DNA of 64,000 bases from Volutella citrinella (lineage: Eukaryota > Ascomycota > Sordariomycetes > Hypocreales > Nectriaceae), in contig JAWZSP010000005.1 of NCBI GenBank assembly GCA_034401135.1, forward strand, positions 620,001 through 684,000. The letters run 5' to 3'. Shown piece after piece: positions 12,227-22,782 of this stretch. The position numbers and the translations under genes are program-made. A model generated the notes under the pieces. It saw only the letters and a list, made by a program, of their open reading frames with translations, was not told the origin of the DNA and ran no database searches. Numbering within the stretch: position 1 is the stretch's first letter; each line of letters starts with the position of its first letter.

Positions 12227-13191
12227 TCACGACGCTGGTTGGCTGGCCTCGTCGTGCCTGCGATGGCGGCTGAGAAACTCGACGTACCCTATCGGTCTGC
12301 CTCGGGCTAAGCCCACGGCGTCCTGGATCCCGCCGTACAACAGTCCAAAAAAGAGGCCGTACCGGGCGTTGCGGGCAGCTGCAGAGATGGAGAGACGGTC
12401 TAAAATGCATGCGGCCGAGAATCGGTCTTTGGTTAGCCTGTGTGGTCCACATCAAATGAATATCCGTTGATTTCCATCTCCTCCTCTCTCCTGTCGCCCT
12501 CTCGTGTCTTGATCCAGAACCCAACTGTTGCGTAACAGCATGCCAGCTCCGGGGCGGGGCCACCCAAGCCCGGCCCGGGCTCAGTCATAAGGCTAAGACA
12601 CATGACGCGGAGATGAAAGAAGACGAGGAGGGAAGAGGCGAGGAAAAAGAAAGCAGCGGTCCGAGCAGGCCAAGGGCGGAGAGGACGGGGAAATGGAAAT
12701 TTCGACTTACGCCATAGCGAGAAGGCACCCGCAACTGTGAGCGTCGCAATCGTCGTCGAAAACATGTCGCTCGACCCACGCAGCCGATCAACAGTGCTCT
12801 CCAGCGACAGGGCCACGAAGCTCCAGAAGCCGGTCCGGAGGCCCATGTACATGCCCTCGCGAATGCCGCCCTGCATGGCGTGGTAGTTCTTGGACTTGTG
12901 GTAAAAGTACCACCCCGTCGTCGTGTCGGGCATCTTGTGCGCGTGCTCGGCGCGGAACCGCAGCTGTGCCATCTGGCCGCCTTGTGTCGCTCCCAGCGCG
13001 AAGCCCAGGAACGTCGACGACAGGGTCCCAAGCATCAGGCGCGTGGGCGTGTTGACGGACAGCCGGGGGAACTGCTCATGCGGGAATGTCGGGGGCTCGG
13101 CGACGGCCTCAGCGGCAGCTGCAAAGGACGCGGACTCGGGGCCCGGCTCGGAGCTGCTGGCAAGGTGCCCGGGGGCAGCTGCGGGCTCCAT
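12227..13191 (-). CDS. Tim17/Tim22/Tim23-like membrane protein
   Basis: Exons 13191-12711 and 12378-12227 give 210 residues. The intron is 332 bp, long for this window, but the second exon completes a repeated pattern (ARYGLFFGLLYGGIQDAVGLARG) like the first-exon helices LMLGTLSSTFLGFALGATQGG and YHAMQGGIREGMYMGLRTGFW. The Gly-rich small-residue helices separated by short basic loops are what the Tim17/Tim22/Tim23/Pmp24 superfamily shows, so an organelle inner-membrane protein of three to four helices is likely. It is not one of the canonical Tim17, Tim22 or Tim23 subunits that I recognise. The open frame starts with TTG at 13200; ATG at 13191 is the first proper start. Intron retention would instead give about 252 residues ending at 12433. 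Family placement is moderate; exact function is unknown. Confidence 0.68.
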
Positions 13192-14053
13192 GATCGTCAA
13201 GTGGTGGAGGTAAGAGGAATGCCAGTGCCAATGGCAATAGCGTCAGCTCGGTGGTGCGCAGTCGTGGCCAGCGTCGGAGCGGGCGTGTGCGTGTGTCGTG
13301 TCGTTCGGTTGGAGGTGGCTTTGCCTCGAATGTGGAGATGCTCGGCTTTCTGGGGCGATCTAGAGGCCAACGCGAAACAGGGCGCGCTCCTCCTTTCACA
13401 GTTGGAGGATCGGACGGCTGACGGGACGGCTGACGGCTGTTGTCCGGGGGGAGGCGGCGGCGGCGCTTATAAATGAAATGCAGGCCAGCCTGGGGTTGCC
13501 GTGGTGCGGGTGGATTTTGAGCCTCCTGATTTTCGGTCTGAGGGCCGATGGGATAGGTCGGGTGGAGGTTTAGTACAGTGTGCGTAGGCCGTTGGCACCG
13601 TTGACACACACGGTCCATCACCCCAGAGTCGAAGTAATACCCCAGACAACCTATGATGCCGCCATGCTTCATCAGTCTTTACTCTTTATTACGATCGAGC
13701 GCATGTGCTTGACAGGGATGTAAGGCTCATTAGGTACTTGAGCGTACAACTATCTTCATGGTGTGTGTATTTCCAGATGTTGCAACTCGATGTGATCCCA
13801 GCCAGCTGCGAAGGTGTTTACGCTGCCAGATATCGATCAACGCAAATGTACCAGGGTAGACAGCATTATTCCTCAATCAATTGACGTAATATACCATGTT
13901 TTGTCAGTATTTCCAGGCTGCGACCAATGTCTTTGTTCATACTTCACTCTAACGCGTCATCACGTGAGCTCGCGATAATTCCATCCAATTCACGGCCCCG
14001 CCATCTTCAAACCCCTCCCAACCCAACGGCACGCCGTGGAAGTAACTAACAAT
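13192..14053. other. Divergent intergenic region
   Basis: About 860 bp between two divergent genes. The right half is AT-rich and the left half GC-rich. No coding region is supported; it should hold both promoters. Confidence 0.55.
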
Positions 14054-14518
14054 ATGGTATGCTAAATGCCCAGTCGCCAATAGTAGGCTTGGCCAGATTC
14101 TAACAGTCTCTAGGAGGTCGGCGATACTCACATCACGGTGAGCTTCAAGCATGGAATTCACACCATCTATCTGTTCGTCGACTCAGCGGCACCCTTCTCG
14201 GAAGTGACGGCCGAATTGGTCGAGGTGATCCAGGAGCGGTACCCCGGCGGCCTCACCACGGCCATCGCCCCTCCCAAGACCACCTCTGTGTCCGAGGGCT
14301 CGATCCTGGCATTTGGAGTCCCGGCCGTGCGCAAGGACCCCTCGAGGGGCTGGAAGAAGCTCGACGTTAGCAACGGCAATGTCACGCCTGCCAAGCTCGG
14401 CCTGGGCAAGGAGAAGGACGTCGACATCGTTGCCTTTACAGTTGTTGATGACCCAGACGAGGAAGTCGAGTTCGAGGTAGAATGGCCACAGGAGGATGAA
14501 GAGTTGTATGAGCAGTGA
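14054..14518 (+). CDS. Conserved small fungal protein of unknown function
   Basis: The main exon, 14114-14518, is open back to a TAG at 14111-14113. That TAG is the end of a good 57 bp intron (GTATGC at 14057, branch-like CTAAC, acceptor TCTCTAG). Splicing joins it to an ATG at 14054-14056, so the first coding exon is only the start codon and the product is 135 residues. The sequence begins with a beta-strand-like segment (THITVSFKHGIHTIYLFVD), continues with a helix of the ELVEVIQERYPGGLTT type, and ends in a strongly acidic tail (DDPDEEVEFEVEWPQEDEEL). I recall similar short proteins in Sordariomycetes, without known function. The two-strand-plus-helix start with acidic tail could be a ubiquitin-like fold, but that is speculation. 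Confidence 0.65.
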
Positions 14519-15287
14519 GCGCTGCACCTTGCAGGACTGCCTGGCCAGATTGTGCCAACATGACCGGCACCTGGCCCGCAGAGACGAGATCCTGTCCGAG
14601 GAAATCTATTCCTGCGTACCTTGGCCAACCCTGGCTGAACAAGATGAATTGCGGTCCACTTCCGTTCATCGAGAGACCTCGTTTACAAAGACCTGAACCA
14701 ATTTAATGGATCATCAATCATGAGCCGCTTAGCAGGAGCGCATACGACATATTGACTCCTGGTAGCCCTCTGCTGCAAATCATGTCATTTGGCATCCGGT
14801 ATGACAATCTCATGTTGGACCTGAGCATGGAACAATCGATGTGGGGCGGGACAACAGCAGCTGGGGGATGATGCAAACCGCACCCATTTAGACTTATTAC
14901 GATAGACGCAAATTCAAAACGACACTAACGGCTGCAGCCATGACTTTCTGGGCCACATATATACTTTGCTTGGGATGCGTCCACATCGTTCGATATTTCT
15001 AAACATGCCAGTCACCCAGTTAGTTGCGAATTTGAGAATTAACACTTCATGGGAATCCCTGTTGACATTTGCCACCAACCACGGGGCTCACTCCCTACGA
15101 AAGGGGTGAGCCGCCGCCTGACTAAGCGAAATTCTTCCTCTCACGTGTGGGCAGTCCCCATGCAGGCGCGCATCCTCACGATGCCCTCGGCCCCTTTCTC
15201 TGTCCCGTCGGCCTTTACCGTCGCATTCGCCTTTCCTTTGCTCCTTTTCTAACTGTGCCGGTGTGCCTCGCACATGCACCTAGCTAC
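14519..15287. other. Intergenic, no gene seen
   Basis: About 770 bp between two genes on the same strand. It carries the 3' end of the small unknown gene and the promoter of the phosphoesterase. The frame upstream of 15288 is open back to 15147 but has no ATG there, so it is treated as leader. Confidence 0.55.
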
Positions 15288-17000
15288 ATGATTGTCGTGG
15301 CTATCTTCCGCCATGGCTTGGGCCTACTGGTGCCAGTGGCGGTAGCCTGTACCATCTGGCTCTACCTCTTTCCCGTGTTTCAAGGGTGCGCATTCCCGGT
15401 CGAGTCAGGCTCTGCGCGGGACGCCTACGACGCGGCAAAGGCTCTCCACTGGCCGTACTCGCTTCTCAACTCAAACCCCGACGCCAATGCGACCGACGGT
15501 GCTCCCACCAAGCTTGCGCCGTTCCGGCTCCTGGCCCTCGGTGATCCCCAGCTCGAAGGCGACACTTCCATTCCAACGAACCGGCACGGCACGTTTCCAC
15601 GATGGAAAAAGATCGTCGACCACGTAACATTCAAGACATGGCATAAAACCCTTCGAGACAGAGTCCGCGGAACCCTTCACGACGTCATCGATCTCTACTT
15701 TGAAGACCTCCCCTACTATCTCGAGTCCTTGCGCAAACGATTGGACCATTTTGGAAACGATTTCTACTTGGCGCACATATACCGAACCGTCCACTGGTGG
15801 GCCAATCCCACTCACGTCAGCGTACTGGGCGATCTGCTTGGCAGTCAGTGGATCAGCGATGCCGAGTTCGAAAAACGCGGCAAGCGTTTCTGGACCCGCG
15901 CCTTCAATGGCGCCGAGAGGCTCCCCGATGACATGGCCGCGTACCCGAGCAAGGAGCGTCAGATATCCGGTATCCTGGACGGTAGCGAGAAGGAGGCCGT
16001 TTGGGCCAAGAGGTTGTTGAATGTGGCTGGAAACCACGACATTGGGTATGCGGGAGATCTCACCGAGGAGCGCATGGAACGGTTCGAGCGGCTATTCGGC
16101 AAGGCCAACTACGAAGTCCGCTTCCAGCTGCCCGTTGAGGTCAACGACGAAGATGAGGACAAATACAACTTTGAACGCGAAATTCCCGAAATTCGAATCG
16201 TGGCTATCAACGACATGAACCTCGACACCCCAGCCAAATCGCAGGTCCTCCAAGATGAGACGTACGATTTCATCAATGCTGTCATTTCGCATTCGTCCGC
16301 CGTCGAATCCAAGGGACTCTTCACTCTCATTCTTACCCACATCCCTTTGTACAAGGACGAGGGCATTTGCGTCGACGCTCCCTACTTTGATTTCTACGAA
16401 GACGATGGCGGGGTCAAGGAGCAGAACCAGCTCAGCAGAGACGCGAGCAAGGGCTTCCTGGAGGGCATCTTTGGGATGAGCGCCAACCCGGGCGCCGCCA
16501 ACCAGGGCATGGGCCGGCAGGGTGTGATCCTCAATGGACACGACCACGAGGGCTGCGACACCTACCACTACATGAACCAGACCAGCGGCACATCGCAGTC
16601 GGACCGGTCCTGGGAGGTGGCGAGCTGGCTCGACGCCAAAGCCGGCGGCTTCCCGGGAACCGAGGGCCTGCCAGGGCGCCGCGAGATCACGGTGCGCAGC
16701 ATGATGGGTGGCTTTGGCGGCAACGCCGGGCTGCTGAGCCTGTGGTTCGACCGCGACGCCTGGGAGTGGAAGTATGAGTACGCCGTGTGCCCCCTAGGAA
16801 CGCAGCACATGTGGTGGTTCGTACATATCTTTGACCTGGTCGTCGTCATCATCATCGCCGTGTACGGCGTGCTGGAGGGCGTGGTCGCGGCCCGCGTGGA
16901 CGTCGATGCGTGGTTTGGCCTGGGCGGCAACCGCCGGAGGACGCAGCAGACCCAGGTGAAGCAGGCTCCGTCCAACGGGAGCATCAAGAGAGAGGGCTGA
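15288..17000 (+). CDS. Cdc1/Ted1/PGAP5-family metallophosphoesterase
   Basis: Single exon, 570 residues from the first ATG. The calcineurin-like dimetal motifs are in order: GDPQLEGD near residue 85, a second GD in VLGDLLGSQW, GNHD at 248-251, ILTHIPLY near 350, and GHDHEGCD from 417. A hydrophobic anchor follows the N terminus (LGLLVPVAVACTIWLYLF) and a second membrane span lies near the C terminus (FVHIFDLVVVIIIAVYGVL), matching the ER-membrane arrangement of Cdc1, Ted1 and PGAP5. These enzymes remove ethanolamine phosphate from GPI-anchor mannoses and so license export of GPI proteins from the ER. I cannot separate Cdc1 from Ted1 by eye. The basic tail (KREG) has no KKXX signal. Catalytic residues are all present. 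Confidence 0.85.
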   Translation: MIVVAIFRHGLGLLVPVAVACTIWLYLFPVFQGCAFPVESGSARDAYDAAKALHWPYSLLNSNPDANATDGAPTKLAPFRLLALGDPQLEGDTSIPTNRHGTFPRWKKIVDHVTFKTWHKTLRDRVRGTLHDVIDLYFEDLPYYLESLRKRLDHFGNDFYLAHIYRTVHWWANPTHVSVLGDLLGSQWISDAEFEKRGKRFWTRAFNGAERLPDDMAAYPSKERQISGILDGSEKEAVWAKRLLNVAGNHDIGYAGDLTEERMERFERLFGKANYEVRFQLPVEVNDEDEDKYNFEREIPEIRIVAINDMNLDTPAKSQVLQDETYDFINAVISHSSAVESKGLFTLILTHIPLYKDEGICVDAPYFDFYEDDGGVKEQNQLSRDASKGFLEGIFGMSANPGAANQGMGRQGVILNGHDHEGCDTYHYMNQTSGTSQSDRSWEVASWLDAKAGGFPGTEGLPGRREITVRSMMGGFGGNAGLLSLWFDRDAWEWKYEYAVCPLGTQHMWWFVHIFDLVVVIIIAVYGVLEGVVAARVDVDAWFGLGGNRRRTQQTQVKQAPSNGSIKREG

Positions 17001-18043
17001 AGAAGAAAAAGAGCAGGACAGATATATTTTGTGGGATAGACACATGTATACTTGGTGGTCGTTGCATATGCCAGGCACGAGCATCAGTACTAATTGATTG
17101 GCACAGCTTGTTCAAGTCGATCCCCGCTCGCATCCATTTCCTTTTGGGTACCCAGACCCGTGAGATTTGCCACTGGTGACATGTTGTGCCTATGCACTCG
17201 ACGTTGCTTGAGGCGTTTGATCGTGCTGTCCGGACCGCGGTGCATCACTGGGTACGCATGCGGTGGGTGGGCTACCCTAGGCCTTGCAAAATGCAGGTCC
17301 AGAAACCCAAACACACTCCGGCTCTTGGGGGCAATCATGTGAACGATTGTCTAGTCGGATTTGAAATGCTGCTTCAACTCGAAAGCTGGGAGTTGCATTG
17401 GGTATGGTGAGTGGCGGTCCTGACATATGAGGTTGAAGTATTCTTTCATAAACACTAGGGTCATTGAACATCTCAGGGCTGTACCTAGCATACTATACGC
17501 CCATAGCCACTCCGCATGCAGGCTACACTGGTTGCCTTTGGCAAGAACCTTACCAGATACTGACGAGCTGAACTCTCGCCGACCCCGTCACCGCAACGTG
17601 GTTGTGTAGCGGCAACCCTGACAAAAGACCGGAGTCGCTCCGCTCCCAGGCTGTCAACCATAACTACTACTAGTAGTATGCAGGCACATCAGCTTGCACA
17701 TACAGACGTTTCCCTCGCTGTCTCAATCACAGTTGTCCGCAAATCTGCGCCATCAAACTCTGTCTATTTCTGCCTCGCTACTCGCGACTGGTTGCCCTTG
17801 CAATGGGGTCGTACCGGTTTCGGGAATGTCTGGATAGAGCCCCGAGGCCGACGCGACCACTCTTGGAGCAATGGGGCGACACAGCTGGGAGTCCTCGTGG
17901 ATAGTTATATAAAAGGAAAAACAGACCCAAGAGTCTGGGTGTTGTGAGGGTAGACCTAGTCCAAGCCGGCAAACAGACTACCCCAGGGACTCTCAGTTGG
18001 ATGCTCTACACATCCATCTTCGACTCCATTTGACACCAACACC
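17001..18043. other. Intergenic, promoter of the cysteine-module gene
   Basis: Just over 1 kb without a supported gene. The last part contains a strong TATA sequence listed separately. Short frames on both strands lack motif or start context. Confidence 0.5.
17906..17914 (+). promoter_or_regulatory. TATA box of the secreted cysteine-module gene
   Basis: TATATAAAA, 138 bases before the ATG at 18044. Strong TATA boxes in filamentous fungi are usual for highly induced genes such as those for secreted proteins. Position and sequence are seen; use as a promoter is inferred. Confidence 0.55.
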
Positions 18044-18730
18044 ATGCACTCCACTTTTATGTTCTTTTTGGCGGCTTGGGTACGGCTTGCTGTATCACTG
18101 CCTCCAATCCAGGCAGAGCATGTCAACCAAGGTGATGCGCTGGGCGTTGACGATGTGCAAGATGGGGACAGCTTCGCCACGACAGAGGCCGCGCTGCTAC
18201 AAGAAGCGCTCACGACAGACTACCGGACCATGCCACCGGGGACGTACACGGAGCCTATGTCCAACGGCGTGATCAAGATAATCATCGTTGCGCCGCTCCC
18301 AACACCAGCCCCAATGCCGCCGAATGTCGAACCTGGACGGGCATGCCCTTTGGTTTGCGACTGCACGCATATCCAAGACAAGCAGAGCCCAGAGTAAGCC
18401 CTCAAACCGAGTACATGTCCGGATACCCGTGACTGACGCTGTCAAGATACTTCCAATGCGTTTCCAACGCGGCCTGTAGGGCATGCCATCTCTCTTACAC
18501 GCCATCGCCATCGCGATCAAACCCCAAGCCAACGTCGACGGGGTTGCCTCCGTGCCCGCCTGCATGCGAGTGTTCCAAGATCAAGGACAAGGAGAGCACA
18601 GAGTGCGTCCCTCAAAGCCTTCCTCGTCTCTTCTACACATGAGATGGCTTACTGACCAGATCGAAGGTATATCAACTGCATCTCCAACCCAAACTGTCGC
18701 TTCTGCAGAGTAGCAGGACCAACCGAGTAG
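18044..18730 (+). CDS. Small secreted protein with two matching cysteine modules
   Basis: Exons 18044-18393, 18447-18602 and 18667-18730 give 189 residues. The N terminus is a signal peptide (MHSTFMFFLAAWVRLAVS). After about 90 acidic and Pro-rich residues come two copies of the module C-x3-C-x-C-x13-C-x5-C-x2-C: first CPLVCDC...FQCVSNAACRAC, then CPPACEC...INCISNPNCRFC. Both introns are phase 2 and interrupt the same glutamate codon of each module, so the second module is a duplicated exon unit. The last acceptor was chosen at 18666 because it restores this homology; the AG at 18659 would give an unrelated tail. Twelve cysteines in the two modules suggest disulfides. I do not recognise the fold; it could be an effector, an adhesion or structural wall protein, or an antimicrobial. 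Confidence 0.72.
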
Positions 18731-19096
18731 ACGCATGAGAGAACTGGACGAGAGATACTACGGAGACATGTGACGGAGAAGCAACAATTAGATGCATGCG
18801 TATGTGCTGCTATGATTTACATCCTCAAGAGGGCATTTGTTACACCTAATATACAAAGTCGTTTCTTGCCTCGGCCCACGTCCGCTGCGTCTCCCTCGAC
18901 ATCATCAGCTTCCCCTTCTTTTCATGCCCAACGACAGTACAGTGCAAGCTTGCCCCCGGTCTATAATAATGGACCCCCATGCTTCCCGTACCCAGTTTGA
19001 GTGATGATTGACCCCAGCCTAAATGGCCGCCATATGATTACAGTGTTGTTTTTTTCAGATTAAAAAGAATGTCAGTGGAAATGTCGCAAGGGCAGC
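18731..19096. other. Convergent 3' intergenic region
   Basis: About 370 bp between the stops of the cysteine-module gene and TIM50. No gene seen; a T-rich run near 19050 suits a 3' untranslated region of TIM50 read on the minus strand. Confidence 0.5.
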
Positions 19097-20711
19097 CTAG
19101 GCCTTCTTCTCCTTGCTGCCCATGAAGCCCGAGAAGTCGCCCATCATGCTGTTCATGGCCTCTTTCTGGGCCTTCTCCATCATCTCAGCTTCCTCCTTGA
19201 GCCACTTCTCGCCGTTTTCGCGGATCTCCTTCTCGAGGAGCTCGTAGTTCCTCTGGCCGCGCTCACGTGCAATGTCCTGAAGCATCTTACCCTGGGCAAA
19301 CGCCTCGGTCTGGCTCTGCTCACCCTCGGGCGACACCATCATGTTCATGTTGCTGGGGTTCAGGCCGAGCATGTTGCCGAGCATGCCAACGCCCGAGTGC
19401 TTGCTTCGGGACTTGGCCAGCTGCTGTGCCTGGAACTCCTGGCGGGCAATGGCCTCACGACGGGCGAACTCGGTGGGGATGTGCGAGCCGTCAAACGACT
19501 TGAGAACCTTGCGCACGTCGGCGTACTGCATGGTGTGGATATACTCGAGGAAGGGGATCAAGCTGACAAGCTCCTTGTCGCTGGGGTCGCCCTTCCAGGG
19601 ATCGAGGACAATGGCGTTCTCAGGCTGCTTGCGGACGTGCTTGGCTTTGGTGTCGATGATAATAACCTTGGACAGGTCACGGTTGAGGTAGGATAGATCC
19701 TGCAAGTAAATTAGCGCCGAACGGTGTATTCTCGACGAGCTCACATACCTTGACGACCTCGCCATCCTCATACTTGGTAGCCTCCCTGTAGAGCGGCCAC
19801 ATGATGAAGCGGAAGGGGTCCAGCTTCCTCACGAGGGGCTCGCCAGTTGCAAAGGGAACGGTAGTGAAGAGGACAAGCTCATAGTACTGGCTGAGGTAGC
19901 GAATGAAGTAGTCGATGCCAGGTCGCTTGGCCACACGCCACCCGTGCTCTCGCGACCATTCGCTGTGCACGAGGAGGTCGTCCAGGCTGATGCAGAGGGT
20001 GTAGGGTCGCTCGAAGCTCGGGTCAGGGTCGGGGAGCAGCTTGTCAAAGGCAGGGTCCTGGTAGTAGGAAACCTGCTCGCCCCAACGAGCCTTCACACGC
20101 TGGTACCACAGAGATGGGGAGAAGCCATTGGGAGCATCGGGGTGACGCTCCGCCTCAATGGCATCGTCCCAGTCACGACCTAGGTACAAAGCACCAAAGA
20201 CACCACCGGCAGAAGAGCCGATGAGCATGAACCTGGTCCACCATTGGCGGTTGCGGTCGGTGGTAGACACATACTCGGCGCGTTCTCGCCCACCCTGGCC
20301 ACCAGACGACTCCTGCTCGGCCTGCTGCAGGGCAGACTCGGCGGGCTTCTTGTCCTTGCCTCCTAGCTCGTACTCTAGAGTCGAGGGGAGGCCCTGCGTA
20401 AGATCGGGAAGCTTGTCGAAGGGTATTTGCTCGCCCTCCTTGGGGGCCTCGGGTGAGGATTCGGCATCGGGCTTGCGGACGTCCTGCTCGCTGGACTCGG
20501 CGGCGGCGCCTTCTGACGACTCGGGCTTGCTCTTGGGCTGTGAGTTTTGGTTGGGGTTCTGGCTGGAGGGGTCGGTGCTCTTGGCGTAGGTTCGGATCCA
20601 AGGCTGGGTGGGAGCAGCAAAGGCTGGCAGAGCTCGACGGGTTGGGGCCGTTCGGGCGAGGCGAGCGGCCGCCATGCCCAGGCGCGGGGCCAGGACGAGG
20701 CGAGAAAGCAT
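19097..20711 (-). CDS. TIM50: Mitochondrial import subunit Tim50
   Basis: Exons 20711-19749 and 19699-19097 give 521 residues. The N terminus is Arg/Ala-rich without acids, a mitochondrial presequence; a low-complexity matrix segment rich in Ser, Pro and Glu leads to one membrane span (FMLIGSSAGGVFGALYLG, about 161-180). The intermembrane-space part is the FCP1/NIF-like domain with PYTLCISLDDLLVHSEW, RPGIDYFIRYLSQYYELVLFTT and, after the intron, RDLSKVIIIDTK. The phosphatase signature is degenerate, as in all Tim50. Tim50 is the receptor of the TIM23 complex: it binds presequences coming from TOM and keeps the channel closed. Length is somewhat above yeast (476). The join K-DLSYLNRD restores a family-conserved stretch. 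Confidence 0.95.
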
Positions 20712-21622
20712 TCTGGCGGGAACCTAGTCGGTTTCGGTCGATACTCGAGTGCCAATGCTAGTGGTGGTGAAGCTGCGAGGCGCAATGGAGGCGACTGGGC
20801 CAGCTGGGCGATTTGGCGTAGGTTGGCCTGATGTTGCTCCGCCCGGGCGCATTCGCGTTGATTCTATGGCAGGCTGGCTGCTTCGAAAAAATTGGCCGGA
20901 CTATCAGATCAGCCGACCACCGGGTACCAAAGTCGTCCCACCTTACCATCGAGGTTCCGCGTATGGGATTGGCCGATGGCGTCATGCCCATTCGAGTCCG
21001 TCCTGGCCCCACAGGAACTCGCAGTGGCAACAATTGGTCGACCAGTGGGGGAAGGTGCTGAGCGAGACTTCACGTGCGGACTCTCCGATTCGCGCAGAGG
21101 TGACTGGAAGACGATTTCCATTTCATTCTTGACTGGTTCAAACTTCAGATTCCATTTGATTGCGGATTTCTCTCTTCGCACGCAAGGGTTTTGCGTATAG
21201 TGACTCTGAGAGAGCAGCTTACTTGCCACTCAAACCCGAAACACACCGACGCCGCTTTATTTGCCCCTCCGACCTGCGCCTTCTGACTCTGAAGTCGTCG
21301 TGATCCGAAAATCCAAACGCTGCCTATCTATCGCCATGGCTGCCCCTCGCGCTGCTTTCTAGAGGGTGGTCCTTCTTTGACGCTACCTAGATCCGCCATG
21401 GCACCACCTTCCGGATTTCCCCTCGATTAGCGAGACTCTCGAATTCCCAGTCACGGATATGCCGGAATACCTCCTTGATCTTTGACGATATCACCGTGGA
21501 AAGACTTGCGCTCCATAAACCGCACTGCTCACACTCCGACTGTGTGGTCTGGTTGCCCCTCTCGATCCCATTGTAGACGACACATTCTGCCCTCGACAGT
21601 CTACCCCGCTGCGTTGTTCGAA
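20712..21622. other. Divergent promoter region
   Basis: About 910 bp between TIM50 and the F-box-like gene. Open frames exist in the GC-rich left part but end without motif. The frame of the F-box-like gene is open upstream to 21482 but begins with TTG, so the first ATG at 21623 is used. Confidence 0.5.
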
Positions 21623-22558
21623 ATGCCCCGACGTTCCAGCAAAGGCTCCGGTCCTCGGCCGACCGGAGTAAAACGCCAGTCAACCGCCTCGCGAGCACGT
21701 CCATCTCAGACCGGTTCCAAATCGAAAAAAACCGAAGAAGAAGTGAATAGCATCGACATCGCCTCGCTCACATTAGATACGCCCCTGATCCCATTCGCGC
21801 CCAGACGACGTGTCCCACCATCGCCATTTCACTTCCTTTCTCTTCCTTCGGAGCTGCGCATCAAGATATACCAGTACTTCTTTGAAGACATCGATAAAAC
21901 CCTTGACCTGGCACCGGATAACTACAAGCGAATCCACAAGAAGCTTGGCCTGATGCGCGTCTGCAAGCAGGTCCACGATGAAGCGACATTCTACTTTTAC
22001 GGGTATCGAACATTTCGCATTTTCCCTACCTACCCAGGTCGCTATTTTAAAACGAAGAAGCCTCTACTGGCACGTATGAAGCCACGGAGTCGGCAAGAAA
22101 TGCAGTCCCTCGAACTTCGACTCGGCCCAGGCTGGAACGCGCCACCCCGAGGCTGGGTGATCAACCCCGCGCTCGGCCTCCAGGATTGTGTCAATGTGAC
22201 CACACTCCGAGTGTTTGTGGAATGCGACCCTAGCGATGCCATCTTTCAGGACTTTCGTCGTGCTGAAGGGTTCTACGAGGGGTTCAGCCGAGACTTGTTG
22301 GCTGGACTACTAGACGGGCTACCATCGGTTACCAAAGTAGAATTTGATGGATGGACGAGCGTCCGAAAGACGGGTGGCATGATGCAGGGGCTGCTTGATG
22401 TTGTGGGCAAGAAAGAACGTACTGTCACATGGGGCCCCGTGAGAGGCTGGACCGATGACATGGAAGAGGATGAAGAGGTTATGAAACCGGCACGGTGGCA
22501 TAGGCCACCGGACCTGCCCCCGGGATACGGAGGCTACCATCTCTTGGCGTATGCCTAA
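21623..22558 (+). CDS. F-box-like domain protein of unknown role
   Basis: Single exon, 311 residues. After a basic Ser-rich N terminus there is a segment PSPFHFLSLPSELRIKIYQYFF followed by LGLMRVCKQVHDEATFYFYGYRTF, the typical start of the large fungal family that combines an F-box-like helix (LPxELRxxIY) with a downstream domain of unknown function. Such proteins are often assumed to be SCF ubiquitin-ligase adaptors, but many lack evidence of Skp1 binding. The rest carries no repeats such as LRR or WD40. The ATG at 21623 has a purine at -3. Nothing in the neighbourhood suggests a substrate. Confidence 0.72.
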   Translation: MPRRSSKGSGPRPTGVKRQSTASRARPSQTGSKSKKTEEEVNSIDIASLTLDTPLIPFAPRRRVPPSPFHFLSLPSELRIKIYQYFFEDIDKTLDLAPDNYKRIHKKLGLMRVCKQVHDEATFYFYGYRTFRIFPTYPGRYFKTKKPLLARMKPRSRQEMQSLELRLGPGWNAPPRGWVINPALGLQDCVNVTTLRVFVECDPSDAIFQDFRRAEGFYEGFSRDLLAGLLDGLPSVTKVEFDGWTSVRKTGGMMQGLLDVVGKKERTVTWGPVRGWTDDMEEDEEVMKPARWHRPPDLPPGYGGYHLLAYA

Positions 22559-22782
22559 GATGTATAGAAATAGACGACTGATGACTGCTACGATATGCGT
22601 TGGAATGGGTTGATCATTACTTTGAGGTCATACATATATAATCCTGTGCAACTCAACTCAACCCTGCTCATTGACTGCACACACGCTCAATCCATGCCCG
22701 GGAAACCTAACAGATTTGGTATCGCGATGTACTGCTGCAAATGACCGAAGAGACGAGAAAGTAAATCGCGGTATGGATATCC

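Noticed and set aside
15147..15287. N-terminal extension of the phosphoesterase frame
   Set aside because: Begins with GTG and is unlike the family; the first ATG at 15288 directly precedes the expected membrane anchor.
17980..18005. CTCAGTTGG sequence suggesting a tRNA D-arm
   Set aside because: No matching acceptor, anticodon or T-arm (GTTCGA-type) around it.
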